A stretch of DNA of 64,000 nucleotides from Deltaproteobacteria bacterium (GTDB lineage: Bacteria; Desulfobacterota; Desulfuromonadia; Geobacterales; Pseudopelobacteraceae). Below the pieces are notes generated by a model, which saw nothing but the letters and a program-made list of their open reading frames with translations, did not search any database and was not told the origin of the DNA. The stretch is from contig JAJXWO010000003.1 in NCBI GenBank assembly GCA_021781535.1, positions 62,001-126,000 of the forward strand, given 5' to 3'. How positions within the stretch are numbered: position 1 is the first letter of the stretch; the number at the start of each line of letters is the position of its first letter. Positions 19,124-28,690 of the stretch are shown here, piece after piece. The position numbers and the translations under genes are program-made.

Positions 19124-19148
19124 AATGCTCTGCGGGAATGAAAGCAAC

Positions 19149-19427
19149 ATGAACTGGCAGGTGTACATCATCCTCTGTTCGGACAATACACTCTATACCG
19201 GCATCACGACTGACCTGCTGCGGCGTTTCGGCCAGCATGCCACGGGACGGGGAGCCCGGTATTTTCGCGGTCGCCGGCCGGTACAGGTGGTGTATCAGGA
19301 AAGTGGCCATACACGCAGTACCGCCGGCAGAAGAGAAGTAGAGATCAAAACCCTGGCTCGCAGCGAAAAACTATTCCTGATTTCTTCCGGGATGAACGAG
19401 ATTGCAGTGCGGAAACCTCATGAATAA
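19149..19427 (+). CDS. GIY-YIG nuclease-domain protein (UPF0213/YhbQ type)
   Basis: Stand-alone GIY-YIG domain of 92 residues: YIILCSDNTLYTGITTDLLRRFGQH supplies the YI...YTG signature and the catalytic Arg helix, and GARYFRGRRPVQVVYQE follows as in YhbQ-type proteins. E. coli relatives have been linked to nucleic-acid damage response, but the substrate here is unknown. The start at 19149 gives the family N-terminus; an alternative ATG lies 24 bases upstream. Its end overlaps the start of the Gre-like gene by eight bases, so the two are coupled. Confidence 0.85.
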   Translation: MNWQVYIILCSDNTLYTGITTDLLRRFGQHATGRGARYFRGRRPVQVVYQESGHTRSTAGRREVEIKTLARSEKLFLISSGMNEIAVRKPHE

Positions 19428-19902
19428 ACAATGCCTCCTCCAGAATATAGTTGATCAACTTGCCCATGACCAGTCCGTCCAGTTCAATGCGGCACTAACA
19501 GCACACGAAGCCTCCACCCATGAGGAGAACATTCCCGACAACAAGTACGAGACCCTCGCCCTCGAGGCGTCATATCTTGCCCAGGGACAGGCAAACCGGG
19601 CTCAGGAGATCAAGCGGGCCCTGGAAAGCTATAAACAGCTGAGCCTTTTGCAATTCAACGTTGACAGCGCCATAAGCCTGACCGCGTTGATCACGCTTGC
19701 CGGTGATGACGGCACGACCAGACAGGTCTTTATCGGGCCGCTGGAGGGGGGTATGAAGGTTGCTGATCATGAGGGCGACATTGTGGTCATCACCCCTGCT
19801 TCGCCGCTGGGGCGTGATCTGATCGGCAAGTGCGTCGGGGATATGGTCAGGATCGGAACCGGCAGGGGGTGCAAAGAGTTTGAAATCATTGCCGTCTGCT
19901 GA
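19420..19902 (+). CDS. GreA/GreB-like protein
   Basis: 160-residue protein with an N-terminal helical region (residues 1-75, with ENIPDNKYETLALEASYLAQGQ) and a C-terminal beta domain matching the GreA/GreB C-terminal fold (ALITLAGDDGTTRQVFIGPLEGGMKV, then TPASPLGRDLIGKCVGDMV), which docks on RNA polymerase. The N-terminal coiled-coil hairpin is shorter than in GreA and the acidic tip pair is not obvious, so it may be an anti-Gre or polymerase-binding accessory factor rather than a true cleavage factor. The start at 19420 overlaps the preceding gene. Confidence 0.75.
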   Translation: MNKQCLLQNIVDQLAHDQSVQFNAALTAHEASTHEENIPDNKYETLALEASYLAQGQANRAQEIKRALESYKQLSLLQFNVDSAISLTALITLAGDDGTTRQVFIGPLEGGMKVADHEGDIVVITPASPLGRDLIGKCVGDMVRIGTGRGCKEFEIIAVC

Positions 19903-19943
19903 TGCGGCGCCACTACCAATAATATCCCGAAAGGCAGGTACCC

Positions 19944-20651
19944 ATGGCACAGCCCTGGAAAATAATTGAAAGTCTTGCTACCGACGAAGGGATACTCGAA
20001 CTGCGCCAGCGCGGCGAGCGGGATTTTTTGATCATGATCGGTTCACAGGTACTTATGAATAGCCTGGCACACCGATCCGAGGTGGTGCTCGGCCAACTCG
20101 GCTGCGGCCACCTGAAGGAGAGCGAAAGGCCGCGCGTACTGGTTGGAGGGCTCGGCATGGGTTTTACGCTCAAAGCGGTGCTTGACGTCCTGCCGGCAAC
20201 AGCCCAGGTCGTCGTCGCCGAATTGAACCCGGCCGTGCGCACCTGGTGCCGGGGGCCACTGGCCGCTCTCTCGGAAAACGCCGTCAATGATCCGCGCGTG
20301 ACCGTGGAGATTGGCGACGTCGCCCGGCGAATCCGCCGGAGCGCCGTGGATGGCGGTGAGTCGCGCTTCGATGCCATCGTCCTCGACCTGTACCGTGGGC
20401 CGCACGCAAAAACACACCACAGTGATGACCCGCTCTACGGCAGCCGCGCCATCGAGAATATGCGGGCCGCCCTCAAACCGCGCGGAGTAGTGGCGGTGTG
20501 GGGGGAAAATTATGACGAGGGCTTTGACAAGCGCCTGCGAAGTGCCGGTTTCTCGGTGTCTACCGAGCGCCCCGGGAGGGGAGGTCTCCGTCACGTGGTC
20601 TTTCTGGCTCACCTGAAACCATCAACAAAAAGCGGGAAACGCACGTTCTGA
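19944..20651 (+). CDS. Spermidine-synthase-like methyltransferase-fold protein
   Basis: 235-residue Rossmann-fold protein of the spermidine/spermine synthase-like group. The nucleotide-binding loop is VLVGGLGMGFTLKAV, the acidic strand-2 end is VVVAELNP, and FDAIVLDLYRGP matches the catalytic-site region. It lacks the usual N-terminal beta-domain of polyamine synthases, so it could be a shorter relative with a different acceptor. It follows the Gre-like gene after 41 bases and converges on tex. Confidence 0.8.
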   Translation: MAQPWKIIESLATDEGILELRQRGERDFLIMIGSQVLMNSLAHRSEVVLGQLGCGHLKESERPRVLVGGLGMGFTLKAVLDVLPATAQVVVAELNPAVRTWCRGPLAALSENAVNDPRVTVEIGDVARRIRRSAVDGGESRFDAIVLDLYRGPHAKTHHSDDPLYGSRAIENMRAALKPRGVVAVWGENYDEGFDKRLRSAGFSVSTERPGRGGLRHVVFLAHLKPSTKSGKRTF

Positions 20652-20699
20652 GAGCAGTGCGTCGCCTCCCGCCTCACCCGATTCCAGCTGTAGCCCGCC

Positions 20700-22865
20700 T
20701 TACCCCGCCTCCTTGATTGACAGCGCGATCCGCTTGCGCTGGGCATCGGCCGACAGCACCTTGACCTTGACCACCTGCCCCGCCTTGACGGCATCATTGG
20801 GATCCTTGACATAGCGGTTGGCCAGATGGCTGATATGCACCAGGCCGTCCTGGTGGACACCGATATCGACAAAGGCGCCGAACGCGGTCACGTTGGTCAC
20901 GGCGCCCTGCAGGATCATGCCTTCCTTCAGGTCGCTGATTTCACGGATATCATCCCGGAAGGATGCGGTCTGGAACTGGCTGCGCGGGTCACGCCCCGGT
21001 TTTTTAAGTTCTGCAACGATATCAGTCAGCGTCGGCAGGCCGACGCCCTCCGTCACATAGCGCTTCAGGTCGATTCTGCCGACCAGGGCCGGATCAGCAA
21101 CCAGCCCCGCCAGAGAGACACCCAGATCGGCGGCCATCGCCTCCACCAGCTTGTAGCGCTCCGGATGGACGGCACTGTTGTCCAGCGGATGCGCCGCGCC
21201 GCGAATGCGGAGGAATCCGGCCGCCTGCTCGAAAGCCTTGGCCCCGAAGCGCGGCACCTTGAGGAGCATCGTGCGGGAGTGAAAGGAACCGTTCTCATCG
21301 CGATAGCGGGTGATGGCTTTGGCCAGGGACGGTCCCACACCGGAAACGTAGGCCAACAAAGCCCAGGATGCGGTGTTCAGATCGACCCCCACGTAGTTGA
21401 CACATGACTCCACCACGCCATCCAGCGACTTTTTCAGCATTCCCTGATTGACATCGTGCTGATACTGTCCCACGCCGATGCTCTTCGCATCGACCTTGAC
21501 CAGCTCACCGAGCGGGTCCTGCAGCCTCCGGGCGATGGAGATTGCCCCGCGCACCGTCAGGTCCAGATCGGGAAATTCCTCGCGGGCGATTTCAGAGGCC
21601 GAGTAGATACTGGCCCCCGCTTCGCTGACCGGCACCACGGGAAGCTGGCGTCCCGCACCGGCAAGGGTCTCCTTGACAAAGATCTCCATCTCGCGTCCGG
21701 CGGTCCCATTGCCCACGGCGACCATCTCGATGCCATGGGTTTCGACGAGCCGCAGCAGCTCTTGGCGCGCCTGGGGAACACGCGCCTCGCCGATGTGGGG
21801 ATAAATTGTCACGTGTTCGAGAAAACGGCCGGTCGCATCTACCGCCGCGAGCTTGGACCCGGTGCGGAAGCCGGGATCGATGCCGAGAACCTTCTTCCCT
21901 CCGGCCGGCGGCGCCAGCAGCAGCTCACGCAGGTTCCGGGCAAATATCTGAATGGCCGCCTCATCGGCGCGCTCCTTACTCTCAAGGCGGAGCTCCACCT
22001 CGATCGAAGGGGCGATCAGCCGCTTGTAGGCGTCCTCCGCCACCTGCTCAAGCACCGGAGAAAAAATACTGGTGTGCAAGATCAGGCGCGCTTTCAATCC
22101 GGCCAGGATCTGCTCGACCGGCGCGGTAATCGAGAGATAAAGCACCTCCTCCTTCTCGCCGCGCCGCATTGCCAGCATTCGGTGCGACGGGACCGCCGTG
22201 AGCGGCTCCTGGTAGTCATAGTACATCTCGAATTTGGTGACCTGGTCCTTATAGTCGGCCGCCACCCGCGATGTCATCACGCCCTGCTCATTCGTCAAAC
22301 GCCGTACCATGGCACGGGCATCGGCGTTGTCGGACAGGCGCTCGGCCAGGATATGTCCGGCCCCCTCCAGGGCGGCTGCCGCATCGGGAACATCCCGATC
22401 GGGATCGATGAACGGGGTTGCCGCTTCCCCGGCAGAGCCGCTTGTCAGCTCCTGGGCAGCGATGATATCGGCCAGCGGCTCCAGCCCCCGTTCCCGGGCA
22501 ATTGTCGCCTTCGTGCGCCGTTTTGGTTTGTACGGCAGATACAGGTCTTCCACCTCGGTTTTCTGACGTGAGGCTTCGATCCGCTCCCGCAGTTCGGGGC
22601 TCAGTTTTCCCTGTTCCTCAATGGATTTGAGCACCGTGACCTTGCGCTCCTCCAGCTCGCTGAAGTAGGCGGACAGCTCCTCAATCGTACGGATCTGCAC
22701 CTCGTCAAGCTCACCGGTATGCTCTTTACGGTACCGGGCGATGAACGGCACCGTAGCCCCCTCCTGTAACAGCAGGGCGGTCTGTTCGACCTGAAACGGC
22801 TTGAGCCCGGTCGCTTCGATGATGTGGCGAATCATTTTTTGGTTTTGTTCGTCGGTCAGTTTCAT
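20700..22865 (-). CDS. tex: Tex-like RNA-binding transcription accessory protein
   Basis: Conserved nucleic-acid-binding protein of 721 residues. Domains in order are the N-terminal helical region (IRHIIEATGLKPFQVEQTALLLQ; FIARYRKEHTGELDE), a YqgF/RNase-H-like fold (KVLGIDPGFRTGSKLAAVD), tandem helix-hairpin-helix segments (YVSGVGPSLAKAITRYR) and a C-terminal S1 RNA-binding domain (LKEGMILQGAVTNVTAFGAFVD, about residues 645-720). The family affects transcription-translation coupling and toxin expression in some bacteria. It appears full length. Confidence 0.96.
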   Translation of the reverse strand: MKLTDEQNQKMIRHIIEATGLKPFQVEQTALLLQEGATVPFIARYRKEHTGELDEVQIRTIEELSAYFSELEERKVTVLKSIEEQGKLSPELRERIEASRQKTEVEDLYLPYKPKRRTKATIARERGLEPLADIIAAQELTSGSAGEAATPFIDPDRDVPDAAAALEGAGHILAERLSDNADARAMVRRLTNEQGVMTSRVAADYKDQVTKFEMYYDYQEPLTAVPSHRMLAMRRGEKEEVLYLSITAPVEQILAGLKARLILHTSIFSPVLEQVAEDAYKRLIAPSIEVELRLESKERADEAAIQIFARNLRELLLAPPAGGKKVLGIDPGFRTGSKLAAVDATGRFLEHVTIYPHIGEARVPQARQELLRLVETHGIEMVAVGNGTAGREMEIFVKETLAGAGRQLPVVPVSEAGASIYSASEIAREEFPDLDLTVRGAISIARRLQDPLGELVKVDAKSIGVGQYQHDVNQGMLKKSLDGVVESCVNYVGVDLNTASWALLAYVSGVGPSLAKAITRYRDENGSFHSRTMLLKVPRFGAKAFEQAAGFLRIRGAAHPLDNSAVHPERYKLVEAMAADLGVSLAGLVADPALVGRIDLKRYVTEGVGLPTLTDIVAELKKPGRDPRSQFQTASFRDDIREISDLKEGMILQGAVTNVTAFGAFVDIGVHQDGLVHISHLANRYVKDPNDAVKAGQVVKVKVLSADAQRKRIALSIKEAG

Positions 22866-23086
22866 TGCAACTCCAGTATATGGGGATCGAGGTCACTATC
22901 GTACTACACAAGCCGCTAATCTGTTTCCGATTTTTTGTCACCGCACGGCACACGGTCCGAACGGCTCTGCCAGCGGCAATTTAACCGAAATAATCCGGGT
23001 ACTTATACTACCTACCAGGTATACAGTCCTTGACAGTTCATCTTTGCTGGGCTAGGCTTCAAAAAAACGATGTCATAACCGCTTCC

Positions 23087-23170
23087 GATAATCGATACTA
23101 CTAAACCATCCGTGAGGATGGGACGGAAAACCCACGGGTCTCTCAGAGACAGCCGGGTCGCCGAACTATC
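23087..23170 (+). promoter_or_regulatory. GEMM-I cyclic-dinucleotide riboswitch aptamer
   Basis: All GEMM-I core elements are present in order: P1 strand, CTAAACC, P2 stem CCATCC/GGATGG capped by a GTGA (GNRA) loop, GGGACGGAAAACCC, P3, AGACAGCCGGGTCGCCG and the closing CTATC. The base equivalent to position 20 of the Vc2 aptamer is A, the residue reported for the 3',3'-cGAMP-selective GEMM-Ib group of Geobacter, where c-di-GMP binders have G. It precedes the membrane protein gene at 23263. Confidence 0.92.
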
Positions 23171-23203
23171 AATACCTACGATAGCGGCGACCCGGTTTTT
23201 TTT
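23153..23203 (+). terminator. Riboswitch expression-platform terminator
   Basis: The aptamer 3' strand CCGGGTCGCCGAACTATC is complementary to GATAGCGGCGACCCGG just downstream, followed by eight T. Aptamer folding and the terminator are therefore mutually exclusive, so ligand binding should allow read-through (an ON switch). Confidence 0.88.
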
Positions 23204-23262
23204 ATGTGCTAAAGAAACAACTACTCTGTTGACCGCAAAAGGTATTACAAGGAGTAACACCC

Positions 23263-24141
23263 ATGAAATTCAGCCAAAGCATCTACAACATGGCGGTGTT
23301 CATCGAATTTCTGGCTGGTGCCGGCCTCGCCATCTTTTTCCATCTGGTGCTTCACTCCCCCGATGTTGCCTACAGTATCTTCGGTATCGGCATCCTTCTT
23401 TCCCTGGCCACCTACCTGATTCGCGAGGATATGGAGAAAACCCGTCATGAACTGATTGGCCAGTATGACCAGGCCCACGAAATAACCTTCGCCATTGCCC
23501 GGATCGGCGACGCGGAATGCCGTACCAAGGCGGAGGCGATGCTGTCCGGCATCAAGCGGACTATCGTGCAGCTGCAGCAAGGGTATATCCCGCTTGATGA
23601 AACAGAATTCTATCTGGAAGGGGCCAAGTGCTCCGACCAGGCCGTTCGCCGGCTGAAGAGTGTTGATCCCATAACCAGTGGCTGGCACATCAATGGCTGT
23701 CACACCCGGGGGGCATTGGTCAACTACTACCAATCAAACCTGCGGGCGCTGGAACGCGGCGTAACCATCACCCGCATCTTTGTCATGAACCATGAAGAGT
23801 TACAAGATCCTGACGCGCAGAAGATCCTGCTTGCCCAGTACCGTGACGGCATCGAAGTACGTATTGCCTTTCGCGAGGAGCTTCCCACCGCCAATAACAT
23901 GAGCGGGCGCGACACCAACAGTTCCTTTAATTTTGCCATCTACGACGATCAGGTTGCGATCGAGGCTTTTCCCCAGAGCGGCACCTATTTTGGCAGAAAG
24001 ACCAGCCAAAGTATCAATGTGGACACATTTCTGCGGTTTTACGAACTGATTGAGCATAGCTCCAATATTATAGCCGTTGAGGGTGACCGGATCATCATCG
24101 CCTCGGATATACTTAACCTGGAGCCATCATCACCGATTTAG
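23263..24141 (+). CDS. Riboswitch-controlled membrane protein, unknown
   Basis: 292 residues. Two hydrophobic segments near the N-terminus (about 10-28 and 36-50) are followed by a soluble, probably cytoplasmic domain containing SGWHINGCHTRGALVNYYQSNLRALERGVTI, EVRIAFREEL and SFNFAIYDDQVAIEAFP. That domain pattern recalls phospholipase-D-like folds seen in signalling proteins, but HKD motifs are absent and I do not name a family. A GEMM-I aptamer with terminator lies directly upstream, so it probably acts downstream of a cyclic dinucleotide. Its TAG stop overlaps the convergent radical SAM gene's TAA by two bases. Confidence 0.8.
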   Translation: MKFSQSIYNMAVFIEFLAGAGLAIFFHLVLHSPDVAYSIFGIGILLSLATYLIREDMEKTRHELIGQYDQAHEITFAIARIGDAECRTKAEAMLSGIKRTIVQLQQGYIPLDETEFYLEGAKCSDQAVRRLKSVDPITSGWHINGCHTRGALVNYYQSNLRALERGVTITRIFVMNHEELQDPDAQKILLAQYRDGIEVRIAFREELPTANNMSGRDTNSSFNFAIYDDQVAIEAFPQSGTYFGRKTSQSINVDTFLRFYELIEHSSNIIAVEGDRIIIASDILNLEPSSPI

Positions 24142-25478
24142 AAATAGGTGACAAGACCGCTCTCGATCCGCTCAAAAGGGGCGAGCCGCTCCGGTGGCTC
24201 GCCCGCCTCCAGAGCGGTCCGTTCAGCATCCGACAGGTCAAGTTCCGGCGTACGTGGCCGGCGTTCCAGATACAGGGCACGCCCGGTTTCCAGCACGATC
24301 TTTTCAAAGGGATAACGGTAGCTTGGATTCTGCAGGAGAACTGCTTCGGAGTAGCATACACCCGTTGCTGTAAAGGTTCGCAGGTAGCCCGGTTCCGTGA
24401 CCGACTCCCCGGGTATGCAGACGCTCTGGGCGGCGCGACGCCGCGCGGCTGCGTGCTGGTAGCGCCGTTTATAGGGAAATGAGCAGTAGTTCACCGGCAG
24501 GGGAGTAACCTGTTCCAATCCGAAACGAACCATGCGCAAGGCACAGAGTTCCGACTCCAGCACCGTCACCTTCTCGCCATGGAGAAAGGTATAGCCCCGC
24601 TCCGTCAACGGCCCGAAGTTATGCGGCGTCAACCGCATCTGATGCAGATTGAGGTGATGTACCCCCGCTTCTGCCATTTCAACCATCTTCCGCTTCAGCA
24701 GCTCTTCATCCTCCGGCACCGCCGGAATTTCCACTGTTACCGTTTGTATGCACCCCACCGCAAGGCGCAATTTTTTGAGGTTATAGCGGACGGCACCCAG
24801 GTCGAAGCGGATCTCGTTCAGGCCGGCATCCCGCAGGCGGCTGCAGAGATCGACCGTCAGCAGCGTACCGTTGGTATAGAGCCAGAGGTGAACATCCTCA
24901 CCACACCGCATGCGCACAGCGTTCAGATAGGCCAGGGTCAGATCCGGCGTCAGCAACGGTTCGCCGCCACTGATGCTCACGCCGCTGAACCCCATGGCAG
25001 CCACATAGGCGGCATACTCTTCCGGAGTGGCGAAAGCAAGGCCGTTGGTAACCGGCAGCCCCTCTTCATCCTGCGATGTCGGGCAGTAGAAACAGCGCCC
25101 GTTGCAGCGGCCATTGACAAACAGGCAGGACCAGCCGCCAGCTCCGCAGTGCCGACACCCGGGAGAAATATTGGTGCAGTCCACCTTGGTTCCGGCATAC
25201 CCGAAGCTGGCGCGCTGCTCCAGCCACTGCAGCAGTTCTTTTCGCTCGGCACCGGCAGCAGCCAGCTGGGCAGGGGTTGCAAAGGTCAGCAGGTCATACA
25301 GGTTTCCGTACTCGCGACGGTTTGACTCAACCTGCTGTTGTCGGACGGTTTCGCTGAGACTTGACTGGACGTAGGGGAACGGTAATAATGATGGCACGCG
25401 GTAATCCCCTCGTGAGACGGAGTAGTTATAGTAATGGAAACATCCGTCTTGATTACCCGGACTCAAAGAGCGCTGCAT
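24138..25478 (-). CDS. Radical SAM protein with extra N-terminal Cys cluster
   Basis: 446 residues, resembling the uncharacterised group related to pyruvate formate-lyase activating enzyme (COG2108-like). The SAM cluster motif is CNGRCFYC at about residues 125-132, followed by GVSISGGEPLLTPDLT (the SAM-binding GGE) and LWLYTNGTLL. Just before it lie CTNISPGCRHCGAGGWSC, four Cys that could hold an auxiliary iron-sulfur cluster, and further Cys residues occur later (NYCSFPYKRR, SVCIPGES). The substrate is unknown. The first 30 residues are poorly constrained, so the start may lie further in. Confidence 0.85.
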   Translation of the reverse strand: MQRSLSPGNQDGCFHYYNYSVSRGDYRVPSLLPFPYVQSSLSETVRQQQVESNRREYGNLYDLLTFATPAQLAAAGAERKELLQWLEQRASFGYAGTKVDCTNISPGCRHCGAGGWSCLFVNGRCNGRCFYCPTSQDEEGLPVTNGLAFATPEEYAAYVAAMGFSGVSISGGEPLLTPDLTLAYLNAVRMRCGEDVHLWLYTNGTLLTVDLCSRLRDAGLNEIRFDLGAVRYNLKKLRLAVGCIQTVTVEIPAVPEDEELLKRKMVEMAEAGVHHLNLHQMRLTPHNFGPLTERGYTFLHGEKVTVLESELCALRMVRFGLEQVTPLPVNYCSFPYKRRYQHAAARRRAAQSVCIPGESVTEPGYLRTFTATGVCYSEAVLLQNPSYRYPFEKIVLETGRALYLERRPRTPELDLSDAERTALEAGEPPERLAPFERIESGLVTYF

Positions 25479-25661
25479 CGTCTGACCACTATAGACCTTT
25501 TACGGGGTACGCATAGTTAAAGTTAAAACGCTCCTGTCCGGCAATCCGGACAGCGCCACATCAACCACGGGACAAACGCCTGTTAACCGGGGCACGGATT
25601 GCGCTTGGCACAGGTAGGAAGCGTGCTGAATATAAATTACCTGACTGAAAGGAACGTGATC

Positions 25662-26663
<1,002 letters not shown>

Positions 26664-26672
26664 TATATTTAT

Positions 26673-27848
26673 ATGGCTAAAAACACGCCCAGCCTAGCCC
26701 CGTTTCTGCTCCTCTGTCTGATCGGTTTCGCCACCTTTTTCAGTTCATATCTGCGCATCCCGGTACTGCCGTTGTTTGCCGCAACGCTGGGGGCCGGACC
26801 GGCCCAGATAGGAAGCATTAACGGTGCCTTCATGCTGACGGCGGGGCTGCTGTCCATCCCCTCCGGCCTGCTGGCCGACCGCACCGGGCGCAAACTGCCG
26901 ATTATTGCCGGGGTGATCGCCACCGCCATCTCTTCGCTCCTGGTGACCCAGTGTCACCTGCCGGGGCAAATGGCTGCGGCCTACATTCTTTTTGGAGCCG
27001 GACTGGCCGCCTTTGCCCCCGGCATGCTGTCACTGGTGGCCGATGTGATGCCGCCCGACCGGCTCGGTCAGGCCTATGGCTGGTATACCACCGCCATCTA
27101 CATCGCAATGACGCTGGGACCGGCCTCAGGAGGCTTCCTGGCCAAAGCGTTGGGGCTCCGCCAGGTGTTCTATGTGTCAGGATTCCTGCTCATGGCGGTT
27201 ACACTGGTGGCCCTGTTTGTTTTGCCCCCCGGCCCTCCCCGCCACAAGACCGACCTGCACGCTGCCCTGGCAGCCAGCTTCGGCCTGCTGCACAACCGCC
27301 GCCTGCTTGCCTGCCTGCTGGCGACCGCCGGCAGTTGCATCGGTTTCGGTGTATTCCTGACTTTTCTCCCGATGTATGCCTCGCAATGTGGCTATGACCC
27401 GGCCCAGGTGGGGCTCGTGTTTGCAGCACAGGCTGCAACCAACGTGGTAGGCAGGGTGCCGATCGGCGCTCTTGCCGACCGCCTTGATCGCCGCTGGCTC
27501 ATTGCTGCCGGCCTGCTCTTCCTGGCAGTGGCGCTGGCGGCACTGGGACACATGGTGCAGCTCACGTACCTTATGGGTTGTGCGGTTGTCATGGGAGCCG
27601 GAATGGCCCTGACGTTTACCGCAATCGGCGCCCTGATCGCGGAACTGGTTCCGGTCGTGCAGCGGGGATTAGCCATGGGGATGTATAACAGCTGCATCTA
27701 CCTTGGCATGATGTCCGGCTCCACCGTCATGGGGGTCGCCCTGAAACGGATCGGCTATCCCCTCGGATTTGCCGCGGCCGGCGGCATGTCCCTGGTTGCC
27801 CTGGTGCTGTTTTTACTGATGATGCGGGACAAGCAGGGCAGAACTTGA
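26673..27848 (+). CDS. Major facilitator superfamily transporter
   Basis: 391-residue inner-membrane protein with twelve predicted helices. The MFS motif A variant GLLADRTGRKLP is at about residues 68-79 and its pseudo-repeat GALADRLDRRWL lies in the second half (about 268-279). The length and absence of a large loop fit drug/metabolite proton antiporters, but the substrate cannot be named. It is probably translated with the aldo/keto reductase upstream. Confidence 0.9.
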   Translation: MAKNTPSLAPFLLLCLIGFATFFSSYLRIPVLPLFAATLGAGPAQIGSINGAFMLTAGLLSIPSGLLADRTGRKLPIIAGVIATAISSLLVTQCHLPGQMAAAYILFGAGLAAFAPGMLSLVADVMPPDRLGQAYGWYTTAIYIAMTLGPASGGFLAKALGLRQVFYVSGFLLMAVTLVALFVLPPGPPRHKTDLHAALAASFGLLHNRRLLACLLATAGSCIGFGVFLTFLPMYASQCGYDPAQVGLVFAAQAATNVVGRVPIGALADRLDRRWLIAAGLLFLAVALAALGHMVQLTYLMGCAVVMGAGMALTFTAIGALIAELVPVVQRGLAMGMYNSCIYLGMMSGSTVMGVALKRIGYPLGFAAAGGMSLVALVLFLLMMRDKQGRT

Positions 27849-27970
27849 GACGATTCCCGACCTGAATCCCTTCAAGTTCAATAGGGATACCACCCACGAG
27901 GTCCCCGAGTTTGCTCCGAACCGGACCACACCGGAGTTTACGCAGTTATTGAATCCATAGGAGAACTGCC

Positions 27971-28435
27971 ATGCACCATGAGTTGCGCAACAAAAAAAGA
28001 GGCCTTACCGAAGCGGAAGCACGGGAACTGCTTGAACGCGGAGAATTCGGCATCCTCTCCACCTGCGATGCAGACGGCCAACCATACGGAATTCCGCTCA
28101 GTTACTGCGTAATTGACAACGCCGTCTATTTCCACTGCGCCACGGAAGGCCACAAGCTGGAAAATATTGCCGCCAACAGCAAGGTGTCGTTTTGCGTGGT
28201 GGGTAACACCGAGGTGTTGCCGGACCAGTTTGCGACCCGCTATGAGAGCGTCGTCGTTTCAGGAAAGGCAACAGAGGTTTTTGACACGGAGAAGCAACGT
28301 GGTTTGGAAGAGCTTCTGCCGAAATACTCTGCCGGATTTGTTGCGGAAGGGTTGAACTATATCGACGCTGCCGCAGAACAGACCAGGGTTTTCAGAATCA
28401 GCATCGATGCCATGTGCGGCAAGGCACGACGGTAA
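27971..28435 (+). CDS. Pyridoxamine 5'-phosphate oxidase-like flavin-binding protein (NimA type)
   Basis: 154-residue split-barrel protein. ARELLERGEFGILSTCDADGQPYGIPLSYCVIDNAVYFHCATEGHKLENI is the typical NimA/PNPOx-like signature in which FMN or heme is held. Relatives include 5-nitroimidazole reductases and FMN-dependent enzymes of unknown substrate. AGGAG precedes the ATG at 27971. A 13-bp perfect inverted repeat follows the gene. Confidence 0.88.
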   Translation: MHHELRNKKRGLTEAEARELLERGEFGILSTCDADGQPYGIPLSYCVIDNAVYFHCATEGHKLENIAANSKVSFCVVGNTEVLPDQFATRYESVVVSGKATEVFDTEKQRGLEELLPKYSAGFVAEGLNYIDAAAEQTRVFRISIDAMCGKARR

Positions 28436-28463
28436 CGATAAAAGACGTATCGCATTGGGATCA

Positions 28464-28506
28464 ACACAGGGCAGATTGTTTAATTGAAAAGCGATCTGCC
28501 CTGTGT
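28464..28506 (+). terminator. Strong 13-bp inverted repeat, probable transcription end
   Basis: ACACAGGGCAGAT and ATCTGCCCTGTGT form a perfect stem with a 17-base loop, 28 bases after the flavin-protein stop. There is no long T run, only CGTGTTTCGTGTTT, so terminator function is likely but not certain. Confidence 0.6.
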
Positions 28507-28690
28507 CGTGTTTCGTGTTTACGTACTAATTTTAATTTACAGCCACTCAAAGAATGCGTATATTTCTTCGGATTAGCTACTGCCGTTGCCTTCAGACATT
28601 ACGAGATGAGCTTGGATAATCCGTTACAATGGGACAAGCTATCTACACAAGAGCATGTTCCCTCCATCAATTTATCAGGAGTCACACAAA

